Below, piece by piece: positions 1-7,337 of a stretch of 11,816 nt of DNA (position 1 is its first letter; each line of letters begins with the position of its first letter). The notes below the pieces were generated by a model, which saw only the letters and a list, made by a program, of their open reading frames with translations, was not told the origin of the DNA and did not search any database. The DNA is taken from contig JAIEQT010000004.1 in assembly GCA_019747455.1 (NCBI GenBank), positions 1 to 11,816 on the forward strand, given 5' to 3'. The translations under genes and the position numbers were made by a program. This DNA is from Chitinophagaceae bacterium. Its GTDB lineage: Bacteria > Bacteroidota > Bacteroidia > Chitinophagales > Chitinophagaceae.

Positions 1-506
1 AGCAATGGTTTTATAATCCAAATGATCCAATGATCGTGTGAGATAAATAAATAGTCGATTATGGGAATATCGCTCACGGTATATACATCTGTTCCCGTAA
101 ACGCTTTTACGTTATACGGAAGAGGAGAAGCCGAACCACTGAGCACCGGATCAACTAAAATCTTCTTACCATCTATTTGCATAAAATAGGATGAATGGCC
201 AAACCAAACAAATACTTGCTCATCGGCCCCGATATTAAAAAGATCAATCTTCTTACTAGGTAGTGCAACGGGTGGTATACTATGTTTTTCTTTTAGGAAG
301 AAAAAATCTTTCATCACTTTAAAATACCCCACACCTTCTGCTAAATCAGGTGTATGATGAAGATTTTGAAATTTACCCTCTCTGTAATTTTTAGATGCCT
401 GTATTCGAAGAAATAACGCTTTTTTAGGCAAACTCCCAAACATATCACTATTCAACCACAGGGTAATCAATCCTGCGATAACCAATAACCAAATCAATAT
501 CATCAT
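1..506 (-). CDS. MBL-fold metallo-hydrolase, NAPE-PLD/UPF0173-like, partial at window edge and apparently frameshifted
   Basis: Translation from ATG at 506 gives about 168 residues before the window edge. Residues 2-18 are very hydrophobic, suggesting a signal peptide or membrane anchor. Residues about 98-155 match the start of the metallo-beta-lactamase fold of the NAPE-PLD-like group: VWFGHSSYFMQIDGKK, then ILVDPVLSGSASP, then a strand ending in FISHDHW at 154-160. The zinc motif HxHxDH should continue as DHLDY, but the frame reads IIWII. Adding one base next to the CC at 27-28 restores SHDHWDHLDYKTI, so a 1-bp deletion or sequencing error is likely. The start lies 3 nt after the stop of the esterase gene, so the two are probably co-transcribed. 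Family members are zinc-dependent hydrolases acting on phosphodiester or lactone-type bonds; the substrate here is unknown. Confidence 0.72.
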   Translation of the reverse strand, partial: MMILIWLLVIAGLITLWLNSDMFGSLPKKALFLRIQASKNYREGKFQNLHHTPDLAEGVGYFKVMKDFFFLKEKHSIPPVALPSKKIDLFNIGADEQVFVWFGHSSYFMQIDGKKILVDPVLSGSASPLPYNVKAFTGTDVYTVSDIPIIDYLFISHDHWIIWIIKPL

Positions 507-509
507 TTT

Positions 510-1241
510 TTAAAATTTTGTATCGATGATATACGGTAACATCGTACGCCATGTAGGCCAATCGTGATTAATATCGCTACCCCATACATCCAGATCATAC
601 CAAATACCTTTATTATAAAGTATTCCGGCAAATCTTCTGGAAGCTTCCGGATCTTCGTAGCTGCCGCTACCTGTATAAATATGAATATGATGGCTGGCCC
701 TTATTTTTTCCAAATACCAATGATCGCTCAGATTAGGTAAATAATGTTCCGGACTATTATAGTACACTTGCTCATCAAAGAAACCTTTCGTGTATTCCAT
801 CAAATTGTAAACCCCGCTCATACTTATAGCCCCATTAATAATATCCGGGCGTTTTAAAAATAAATTCATAGCATGTAAAGCACCAAATGAAGCGCCACAG
901 GTATAAATCATTATTTCATTGCTGGTACTGTTTCTGATAAAAGGAACTACTTCATTGAATACATATTCGTTGAATTGATTATGCCGAATAGCTTTATGTT
1001 CAGGAAGCATGTCATTATTCATCCAGCTTTCCTTATTCATACTATCAATACTAAATACCCTCAGTTTACCCGCTTCAATATGTGGGGCTAAAGCATCAAT
1101 TAATTGAAAGCGCTCATACTCTAAATAATCAGCAGCGGCAGTAGGTATTAATAATAATGCAAAACCATAATGTCCATATGAGGCAATAGGCATGTCTTTA
1201 TTCAAAGCCGGACTAAACCACGACGTAATTTGTTTATTCAT
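510..1241 (-). CDS. Alpha/beta-hydrolase-fold esterase (COG4947-like)
   Basis: This 243-residue protein has no signal peptide or membrane segment, so it is probably cytoplasmic. The nucleophile elbow is GASFG at 116-120 (Ser118), in the context IYTCGASFGALHA. The likely catalytic histidine is His226 in NHDWPTW, a C-terminal pattern typical of the putative-esterase family. Asp198 in SYEDPEASRR is a plausible third triad member. The short length and the LRVFSIDS strand near residue 60 fit small serine esterases of the COG4947 type, whose substrates are not known. The ATG at 1241 follows the ParA stop by 3 nt, and the downstream hydrolase starts 3 nt after this gene's stop. These three therefore look like one transcript. 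The fold is well supported; the substrate cannot be told. Confidence 0.8.
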   Translation of the reverse strand: MNKQITSWFSPALNKDMPIASYGHYGFALLLIPTAAADYLEYERFQLIDALAPHIEAGKLRVFSIDSMNKESWMNNDMLPEHKAIRHNQFNEYVFNEVVPFIRNSTSNEIMIYTCGASFGALHAMNLFLKRPDIINGAISMSGVYNLMEYTKGFFDEQVYYNSPEHYLPNLSDHWYLEKIRASHHIHIYTGSGSYEDPEASRRFAGILYNKGIWYDLDVWGSDINHDWPTWRTMLPYIIDTKF

Positions 1242-1244
1242 ACT

Positions 1245-1988
1245 TTACTGTATACAAGCTTTTTTAATTTCTTTCCAAAGATCTCTATAACATTGCGCGG
1301 CATAACTGCTTGGGGCAAATGTTTCGAGTGGTGCTTCATGCACACCCATTTTTTCAACATCACTTAAATAAGGAATATAATTTTTGAAGAAGAGTTTATG
1401 ACTATAAAAATCATTGATCACTTCGTGGTGCAAATTTTTACGATGATCTACCATGCTGAAAAAGCATTTAATCTTCGATGTATCCGCATCATTCTCTTTA
1501 AAATATTGCAGCACCGCTTCATAAGAGCGAATAGAGAGTGTAGTGGGGATATTTGGCATCAATACCCAATCGGCGCCGGCAAATATTGCATCATGTAATA
1601 CAGAAATTCCCGGCGGACAATCGAGTACAACTATATCATATTCTTTTTTTACAGCCGAAAGCAGTGAAGCAATTTTTCTTTTCGATTGCTTCATATCACT
1701 CAACAACACATCGGCTTGCCTGGCACTCATATCGGCTGCAATAATATCGAGGTTTTCATAAGCCGTGTTTTGAATGGCATCGGCAATATCAAGTTCGTTG
1801 CTTAATATTTTTTTGGCTTCATTTTTTGATTGAGCAACTGCACCAAAATAGAAAGACGAGGAGCCCTGTGGGTCGAGGTCCCATACCAAGGTTTTGTATC
1901 CCTCTTTTGCCGAGAGGTAGGCAAAGTTTACCGAGGCTGCCGTTTTTCCAACGCCGCCTTTGAGATTGTAGAAGGCTAAGGTTACCAT
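1245..1988 (-). CDS. ParA/MinD-family ATPase (orphan ParA)
   Basis: A deviant Walker-type ATPase of 247 residues when started at ATG 1988. An upstream TTG at 2027 would add 13 unconserved residues, so I reject it. The deviant Walker A motif KGGVGKT (10-16) follows the initial beta strand. DLDPQGSSS (37-45) is the Walker A' region, and IVVLDCPPG (119-127) holds the Walker B aspartate Asp123. ParA proteins dimerise on ATP, bind DNA or a surface non-specifically, and move cargo such as plasmids, chromosome origins or protein clusters. No ParB gene and no repeated parS-like site were noticed in this window. The role is therefore open: it could be a chromosomal cargo-positioning ATPase or a solitary regulator. 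It starts 45 nt after the DUF2779 nuclease stop and is followed 3 nt later by the esterase. Confidence 0.88.
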   Translation of the reverse strand: MVTLAFYNLKGGVGKTAASVNFAYLSAKEGYKTLVWDLDPQGSSSFYFGAVAQSKNEAKKILSNELDIADAIQNTAYENLDIIAADMSARQADVLLSDMKQSKRKIASLLSAVKKEYDIVVLDCPPGISVLHDAIFAGADWVLMPNIPTTLSIRSYEAVLQYFKENDADTSKIKCFFSMVDHRKNLHHEVINDFYSHKLFFKNYIPYLSDVEKMGVHEAPLETFAPSSYAAQCYRDLWKEIKKACIQ

Positions 1989-2033
1989 AGTATCCGAAGA
2001 TACTCGTTTTGGCGGAAAAATGGGCAAAACAGC

Positions 2034-3992
2034 CTATTTAACCGCTTCTCTAAGCCCTTCATAAATCATGGCCATCGCCAAAGTGTCTAATTCACAATAG
2101 CGGAGTAGGGCTTTTTGAATATTTTTCGATTCTTCCTCACTTATATGGGAGAATTGTAATAAGGAATAAGCCGCCATGGCTGCTCCACCTTCTTTGATCT
2201 CCGCTTCGGAATCGCTTAACAATTCGAGGTCTAATAAACCATCCTCCTGGGCTGAAAAAACCGGCGGGAGGCTGCTGTATGGGTCTTTTACCCTGTTGCC
2301 CATGTATTCCACCCATTGTTTAGAGATAAAATTGTTGCTGGGCATTTGCGCGGTTCCATAAATTGGTTGACTGTACTTTTCTTTCAAATATCTACTAGTA
2401 TTGAGCATCGCCGGAAGTACGGCTTTAATAGAATTCGATCCATTGGTAAGCGGGTGGTAGTAATATCTTTTGATTACTTCGCAGAGGTCAACCATATTCC
2501 TATACCCCTCCCAAGCCGCTTGTTTGTTTTTTGTAATAGACTGAATAAAATCCATCAAAGCTACTTTATCGGGCTCGTTACTTTCTTGTAATTGCTTATA
2601 AATTTGAAGTAATACCGAATTTTCGTGGGTAGCATATCGGAAGATAGTTCCTTTATCGTTCGTTAAGGCATTTTTGAGTGTACGTACAAATTCGAAATTG
2701 GGGAAAACACCTTTTTGGGTATTGATCCATTCTGTTTTATGCACTACAGTTCCATCTGCTTCGATTAGATGATGTGAAAATTGAAAAGCTACCGTTTCAT
2801 AAGGCCGCATACCCGCATAAAAAGGAAGTGCAACCACGGAAGTTTCAAAATCAATCATGTGTAAAGGATAGTTCCACTGCCTCATTTCTTGTAGTAAATC
2901 ATTTACCAATACATAGGGCTTGGTGTCTTTATTTTTATACTTGGTTACCTGTTGTTCTTTCCTTTCTGTTGTGCTCATTCCACTTGCAGGAGCCATTTCC
3001 TTTTTAGATGCATAATCGGCTCTATCTAAATCTTCTAAAAAGTATTTACCAATGGCTATGCAATTATCAACGCCTCTAAAGTTGGAAAGATCCCATATCA
3101 TTGCTTTTTTAAAATCCATATCCTCAAAGCCCGCCTTGCTTCTCCAACATTCCTCAAATCCACTTTTAAGGTCTGGGGCAGAAGTTGGGGTAAGATAAAA
3201 CATACAATCCTTACAATGCTTACCAATAGGCGTATCCAGCCTTTCGTTATTCGTTAAGGATCTTACAAAGGTGCTGACCATATCAGCAAAACTTCCTTGC
3301 TCGTAACTGTCGGATAATATTTCATTTACTTCGGGTGCTACATTAAAAGGGGTGAGAATAGGTGTACCCCAATCGTTATTCGCTAACCGTTGCTGATCGG
3401 TGATTTCAATGGTATGGTTTTGCGGATTAAAATAAAAACATTGGTTCAGTCCGTTAATGGTGCAAGTCACCGATTTATCGGCGAGCATTAAATAGGGTTC
3501 AAGAATTAATCCTGTTAATCCGTACTTTTCTAAAGCTTGTTTAGCCACCCAATATTGAAAAGCAATATCTTCTAAATAACGACGCCAAGCGGGTACTATT
3601 TCGTTTTTAGTATTTTGAAAGCTATCTTCATTTCTATTGAAAGATTTTGCTTTTACTTCTATGAGTTGAATGATATTGCCTTTCTTCACTACAATATCTG
3701 TGCGCACAAAGCAACGCTCGAACATAAAAGCCGCTTCGAAAATGATGGCATTTTTTTGTTGAAGCAGTTCAAGTGTTTTATTAGCTGCTGCAGCATGATC
3801 CATTTTGGGAATAAGCACCCCATCCGGATAATAACACTGTGCCAACGTTCCCACCTGAAAGCCTCCCTTAGCCAATTCCGCCAAAAACCGATCGCTTGCA
3901 TCTTGATTAGCATATTCTGCATTCGTGCTATAATACAGTTGTGCAGTACAATTACGAGCAATTTTAAATTTTGATTTAGTGAGGAAGGGCAT
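2034..3992 (-). CDS. DUF2779-family protein: Cas4/RecB-like PD-(D/E)XK nuclease fused to a DEDD-like exonuclease domain
   Basis: From ATG at 3992 the protein has 652 residues; the longer TTG form starting at 4058 would overlap the preceding gene. The N-terminal part looks like a RecB/Cas4 nuclease. SKFKIARNC carries Cys15, RTDIVV carries Asp99, and LIEVKAKS carries Glu112 and Lys114 as the PD-(D/E)XK core. Cys260 and Cys263 (HCKDC) and Cys282 (EECW) complete a one-plus-three cysteine layout like the Fe-S clamp of Cas4 and AddB. The C-terminal DUF2779 part holds MIDFET (Asp381, Glu383), THEN near 455 and YCELDTLAM (Asp636), consistent with an RNase-H-like DEDD exonuclease fold. It would act on nucleic acid in the cytoplasm. 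It starts 38 nt after the small nuclease-like gene and could belong to the same system or to the downstream ParA group. Family assignment is good; the Fe-S and dual-nuclease readings are inferred from motifs. Confidence 0.82.
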   Translation of the reverse strand: MPFLTKSKFKIARNCTAQLYYSTNAEYANQDASDRFLAELAKGGFQVGTLAQCYYPDGVLIPKMDHAAAANKTLELLQQKNAIIFEAAFMFERCFVRTDIVVKKGNIIQLIEVKAKSFNRNEDSFQNTKNEIVPAWRRYLEDIAFQYWVAKQALEKYGLTGLILEPYLMLADKSVTCTINGLNQCFYFNPQNHTIEITDQQRLANNDWGTPILTPFNVAPEVNEILSDSYEQGSFADMVSTFVRSLTNNERLDTPIGKHCKDCMFYLTPTSAPDLKSGFEECWRSKAGFEDMDFKKAMIWDLSNFRGVDNCIAIGKYFLEDLDRADYASKKEMAPASGMSTTERKEQQVTKYKNKDTKPYVLVNDLLQEMRQWNYPLHMIDFETSVVALPFYAGMRPYETVAFQFSHHLIEADGTVVHKTEWINTQKGVFPNFEFVRTLKNALTNDKGTIFRYATHENSVLLQIYKQLQESNEPDKVALMDFIQSITKNKQAAWEGYRNMVDLCEVIKRYYYHPLTNGSNSIKAVLPAMLNTSRYLKEKYSQPIYGTAQMPSNNFISKQWVEYMGNRVKDPYSSLPPVFSAQEDGLLDLELLSDSEAEIKEGGAAMAAYSLLQFSHISEEESKNIQKALLRYCELDTLAMAMIYEGLREAVK

Positions 3993-4030
3993 TGGTAGGT
4001 TTATAGGGGGTATAAATTTTATAGGGTTGT

Positions 4031-4582
4031 TCACGTTAAGGCGACACAGTAATACCAATAAATATTTGGAGCTACACCAACAGGGATTAAAGGGTTATTA
4101 TTAAAAAGGTATTGATGATTCATCTGTGTAAATGCAATACGTCGTTCGATGGAATTCTGTAATTTTTCGTCTTTAATAATTAGAATAGAATATGCTTCAT
4201 CAGGTCTGATCATTTGATCATGATACTTGAAATCGTTCTGGGTATAGACATTTAATTTGTCTAAGTCGTTTTGAGTCGCTTCAACATCAGCATTTCCGAA
4301 TGATCTTATTATATAAAATTTAAGTTCAATTACAAATTTTTTTTCTATATCATTTTCAAGATAAGACCCATAAATATCGGGAAGCAATTTTTTCCTTTGA
4401 CCATCATCTGAAGTATAACTGAAAACAGGTTCTAGAAAAAGCTTCATGTTTAGGTATCCGAAGTTGCTCCGAAGTTGCTCAGCTAATATAAACTGCGCCC
4501 CAGCCTCCATTTGATAAAATATAGCAGTATCATTGATAACTTCGTTTATCACTCCCGCAATACAGCCATTTAATTGTAGCAT
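4031..4582 (-). CDS. Small PD-(D/E)XK nuclease-like hypothetical protein
   Basis: I do not recognise a named family. The 183-residue protein has a restriction-endonuclease-like signature. A helix EAGAQFILAEQLRSNF (26-41) offers an acidic residue such as Glu35. It is followed by LEPVFSYT, then LLPDIYGSY with Asp69, then a strand VIELKF with Glu86 and Lys88. This D-x16-E-x-K spacing fits PD-(D/E)XK phosphodiesterases. The rest includes a predicted helix ATQNDLDKLNVYTQ and a strand SILIIKDEKL. No membrane segment is seen. The ATG at 4582 lies 11 nt after the previous stop, pointing to co-expression with the AAA+/M41 gene. The region is AT-rich: 14 G+C of 60 in bases 4321-4380. A nuclease effector is plausible, but there is no direct evidence for its activity or target. 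Confidence 0.62.
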   Translation of the reverse strand: MLQLNGCIAGVINEVINDTAIFYQMEAGAQFILAEQLRSNFGYLNMKLFLEPVFSYTSDDGQRKKLLPDIYGSYLENDIEKKFVIELKFYIIRSFGNADVEATQNDLDKLNVYTQNDFKYHDQMIRPDEAYSILIIKDEKLQNSIERRIAFTQMNHQYLFNNNPLIPVGVAPNIYWYYCVALT

Positions 4583-4593
4583 AAAATTTGAGT

Positions 4594-5244
4594 TTAGTTC
4601 CTATTATGGGGATTCAAAAACTGAGTAACGGTTTGACCACTTTTCCCAATACACCACAAAAGTTTATCTTGAAGCCGACAAGTTCTTAAAGCAACTATGT
4701 CTTGTTCATCAAAAAACGCCTGAATATTCAAATCTTGCTCAATAATTTCTGCATTATTAGTAAGCTGATGTAGCAATTCATTATCAATTTCAAGAATTTG
4801 CTGAACATTTGGTTGGCGTAAGTTTTCAAAAAAATCCTGATAACCAATTACTTCGGTTTCTCCATACCCTAACGCCTTCTTGCTATGTCTATCATATAAA
4901 ATAATATTCGATGGGAATTTTAGGAACGCTATCTTGGAATATAGTGATGGGTTCGCTCCGTTTGCTAGCCACGCAGGTGCTATAATATCTGCCAAGCTAT
5001 CTACGATACTAGGGATAAATTTAATATTATCATTTTGATACCATTCAACGACTGCATCTAGAAATTGAAGTCTATGTGCTAATAGTGAGCGTCTGGCAAC
5101 TCCAATGTATCGAATCCATTTTTCAATATTATCTCTTCGATTTGTGAGATTATTTAAATTAAGCCTATCAGTTTTTAAATACTGTAACTCTATCTTATAC
5201 TTTGCACAAAACTCACCAATGGCTTGTACGTGAATTGAATTCAT
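4594..5244 (-). CDS. Hypothetical helical protein, possibly with an HhH/OGG-like core
   Basis: This is a 216-residue, mostly helical, soluble protein that I cannot assign with confidence. I start it at ATG 5244, 4 nt after the stop of the AAA+/M41 gene; a longer TTG form would run into that gene. Residues 103-125 read SKIAFLKFP followed by ILYDRHSKKAL. This is reminiscent of the serine-lysine, proline and tyrosine-aspartate pattern in helix-hairpin-helix, 8-oxoguanine-glycosylase-like domains that occur as uncharacterised proteins near defence genes. The segment RLQDKLLWCIGK (190-201) near the C-terminus fits the final helix of such proteins. The resemblance is from memory of pattern only. 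Tight coupling to the protease gene suggests it is a partner, adaptor or substrate of that protease, but this is inference. Confidence 0.55.
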   Translation of the reverse strand: MNSIHVQAIGEFCAKYKIELQYLKTDRLNLNNLTNRRDNIEKWIRYIGVARRSLLAHRLQFLDAVVEWYQNDNIKFIPSIVDSLADIIAPAWLANGANPSLYSKIAFLKFPSNIILYDRHSKKALGYGETEVIGYQDFFENLRQPNVQQILEIDNELLHQLTNNAEIIEQDLNIQAFFDEQDIVALRTCRLQDKLLWCIGKSGQTVTQFLNPHNRN

Positions 5245-5248
5245 AATC

Positions 5249-7297
5249 TTAGTTTTCTTTATTAAACAATATTTCTCGGTAATTGGTTGCAAAACGTTTT
5301 TTCAATTGCTCTTCATCCATACCCGTATGTTCTTTGAGTAGTTTAGCGATTTGTGGTTTATGTAATATAGGTTTATCTGCCAAATACCTCGCCAAAATTT
5401 TGAGAAAATTGATATTATCCAATAATACATTTTTTGCTATGTCAACCGCTTCCTGCATAAGATTTTCTACTTCAGCATCTGCTAGGAAATTATTATCATA
5501 ACTTCCGTCGATACCAATCGAACTAGGTGCTAATACTTTAGTATTCATCGAGCCAAGTCCATTACGCTTCACCATCGAAATCAAAATTGCAGTTGCATTT
5601 GTAATATCAGACGAACTGCCCATGGAAACCAAATCATGATTACCAAATACAAGTCTCTCTGCTTCTCTACCTGCCATGTAACAAGCTACATGATACAATT
5701 CTCTTTTTCTGTTCCAAACATATCTATCACTCATCGACATCAGATTGAACCCGCCACCATCACTGCTCTTAGCACTAATTTTATCGGGTAATGCACCTAA
5801 TAAAAATATGAAAGCAACCGTATGCCCCGCTTCATGAACCGCAATAGAAGCTTGCAAATCGTCGGGGATAGATTTTAGTAATGGCGCTAATTGTAATAAA
5901 GCTTTTTGTTTCAAAAAAAGTAATAATTTTCCTTCACCAGTATAGAGTGAAATTTTGTAGTATCCTCTTGCATAGGCAATATCCACACGCTTTGTATTGG
6001 GATACTCAATAGCAATTATTGCTGGAATAGCTGCTATTAATGGTGTTACAATTTTTTGAATGGTTGAATATACTGGCCTAGTGCCTTGGGTTGGATATAC
6101 CCCTTCTTTATAAATTAAGGTATAGATAGAGGGATCAAAACGGAGGGTATACCCAAAATTAGTAGCTGATTTTTCGATGATTTGCGACAATTCTTTGATA
6201 ATGATCCCTTTGTATGCCGCCGATCGAAGTGAAGGATATATGATGTGATTGTTGCCCAATCTTGCGATTTGCTCATTTCGAAATCGGAATTGTAATGCTT
6301 CTTTAATCTCTTTTACTGTAATCCGTTTACAAATTCTATGAAAATGATCAGCACTTATATCTGCTCCGGCATATTGGTGGCAACTATACGCCTCGTCTAA
6401 ATTTCCTAAAATAAAAATTAGATATTGCTGGCAATCTAATTCGCTGTTTAATCGAATCTCCTGTAGCAAATCGTTAATAAACTCAATTGATTCTATACCA
6501 TTTTTCGTCAAGAACTCATCTCGAAACGCCATAGCATGTGGATACCTATAGCGAATTAAACTAAACAAGTGATTTTCTATTTCCTCCGTAACAAACCTTT
6601 TCAATTTTGTGTGCTCCGTATCGAGTTTTGTCTCAACTTCAGTCGAATCATATTCATATTCATCGGGAACCCTATGCCAGCTCGTATGTAAGTCAAGTAG
6701 CTGACACATTTTATTAAAATATAATTTTTTCCCAACTACCATTCCATGCTCAACTTCAACCCCGTTATCCAACATATGCTGTAGCATTTTTACCCGACGC
6801 TCTATAGAAGCTGTTTCTTCAAAAGGATTATATATTTGAATTTTGCCTGTATCAAATAGCTTCCAAATACTTGAATCACTCTTAGAATCCCCTTTCTCCT
6901 TCTTTTGTTTTAAAGTGTAAGCATGTTGAAATTCGTCTAACGCTAAAACAAGTGGATATGGCCCACCTCGTTTAATATAGTTACGCATAAATAAAGCAAC
7001 ATTGCCCTCTCCTTTTTTGGCTTTTGTCATATCGATTTCAAAGAAGTCTTCGCGAAACTCCAGCAGCTCAACTAACCTTTTCACCAAACTCGTTTTACCC
7101 ACCCCGGTAAGTCCCCATAGATTAATAATCACGGGTCGTTCTTGTAAATGCGGATACAAATACCAAGGCGTAATTAGGCTGATGATATTATCGATAATAT
7201 CATCTAAATCAAAAAATTCTTGTTTTAGGGTTGCGGCAATTTGATTCAGCTTTTCTTTTTTTGCTGCTGCTACTTGTGGGTCGATAGAGATAGACAT
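5249..7297 (-). CDS. Soluble AAA+ ATPase (Clp/HslU-like) fused to an FtsH-type M41 zinc metallopeptidase
   Basis: 682 residues with no membrane helix. The AAA+ domain (about 20-430) has Walker A GLTGVGKTS at 62-70, Walker B LVLALDE with Asp121 and Glu122, a sensor-1 asparagine (Asn299) in FILGNLDEAY, a candidate arginine finger (Arg346) in FRFRNEQIARLG, and a sensor-2 GTRP with Arg407. The last two resemble ClpA/ClpB/HslU-clade enzymes rather than FtsH. The spacing from Walker B to sensor 1 is about 177 residues, so there is a large insertion. The C-terminal domain is a clear M41 peptidase: AVHEAGHTVAF holds His488, Glu489 and His492; YMAGREAERLVFG matches the FtsH helix; and SSSDIT holds Asp564, the third zinc ligand, 72 residues after His492 as in FtsH. 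It probably unfolds and degrades proteins in the cytoplasm. The ATG at 7297 is preceded by a promoter and palindrome, and two small genes follow within 11 nt. The domain calls are strong; the biological role is unknown. Confidence 0.85.
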   Translation of the reverse strand: MSISIDPQVAAAKKEKLNQIAATLKQEFFDLDDIIDNIISLITPWYLYPHLQERPVIINLWGLTGVGKTSLVKRLVELLEFREDFFEIDMTKAKKGEGNVALFMRNYIKRGGPYPLVLALDEFQHAYTLKQKKEKGDSKSDSSIWKLFDTGKIQIYNPFEETASIERRVKMLQHMLDNGVEVEHGMVVGKKLYFNKMCQLLDLHTSWHRVPDEYEYDSTEVETKLDTEHTKLKRFVTEEIENHLFSLIRYRYPHAMAFRDEFLTKNGIESIEFINDLLQEIRLNSELDCQQYLIFILGNLDEAYSCHQYAGADISADHFHRICKRITVKEIKEALQFRFRNEQIARLGNNHIIYPSLRSAAYKGIIIKELSQIIEKSATNFGYTLRFDPSIYTLIYKEGVYPTQGTRPVYSTIQKIVTPLIAAIPAIIAIEYPNTKRVDIAYARGYYKISLYTGEGKLLLFLKQKALLQLAPLLKSIPDDLQASIAVHEAGHTVAFIFLLGALPDKISAKSSDGGGFNLMSMSDRYVWNRKRELYHVACYMAGREAERLVFGNHDLVSMGSSSDITNATAILISMVKRNGLGSMNTKVLAPSSIGIDGSYDNNFLADAEVENLMQEAVDIAKNVLLDNINFLKILARYLADKPILHKPQIAKLLKEHTGMDEEQLKKRFATNYREILFNKEN

Positions 7298-7319
7298 ATT
7301 GTTCTTCTTTAATGAAAAA

Positions 7320-7327
7320 CAAAACTA
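7320..7327 (-). promoter_or_regulatory. Putative Bacteroidota -7 promoter box for the AAA+/M41 operon
   Basis: The minus strand reads TAGTTTTG, an exact match to the Bacteroidota sigma-ABfr -7 consensus TAnnTTTG, 22 nt upstream of the AAA+/M41 start codon. A -33-like TTTTG lies at 7347-7343, 15 nt upstream, slightly closer than usual and inside the palindrome. Expected initiation a few bases downstream would leave a short leader of about 15-20 nt. The existence of transcription here is inferred. Confidence 0.5.
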
Positions 7328-7337
7328 CTACCCACCC

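Noticed and set aside
1989..2027. A longer N-terminus for ParA from TTG at 2027.
   Set aside because: The ATG at 1988 directly precedes the conserved first strand and Walker A motif; the added residues are not family-like.
2316..2591. Plus-strand open frames across 1398-3974, 5283-5501 and 8250-9176.
   Set aside because: They lie antisense to well-supported minus-strand genes, show no domain-like sequence, and look like shadow frames.
4459..4480. An 11-bp perfect tandem duplication (CGAAGTTGCTC twice) inside the PD-(D/E)XK-like gene, which could suggest a slipped-strand switch.
   Set aside because: The reading frame looks consistent and family-like on both sides (EAGAQF before, LEPVF and PDIYG after), so the two units appear to be normal coding sequence.
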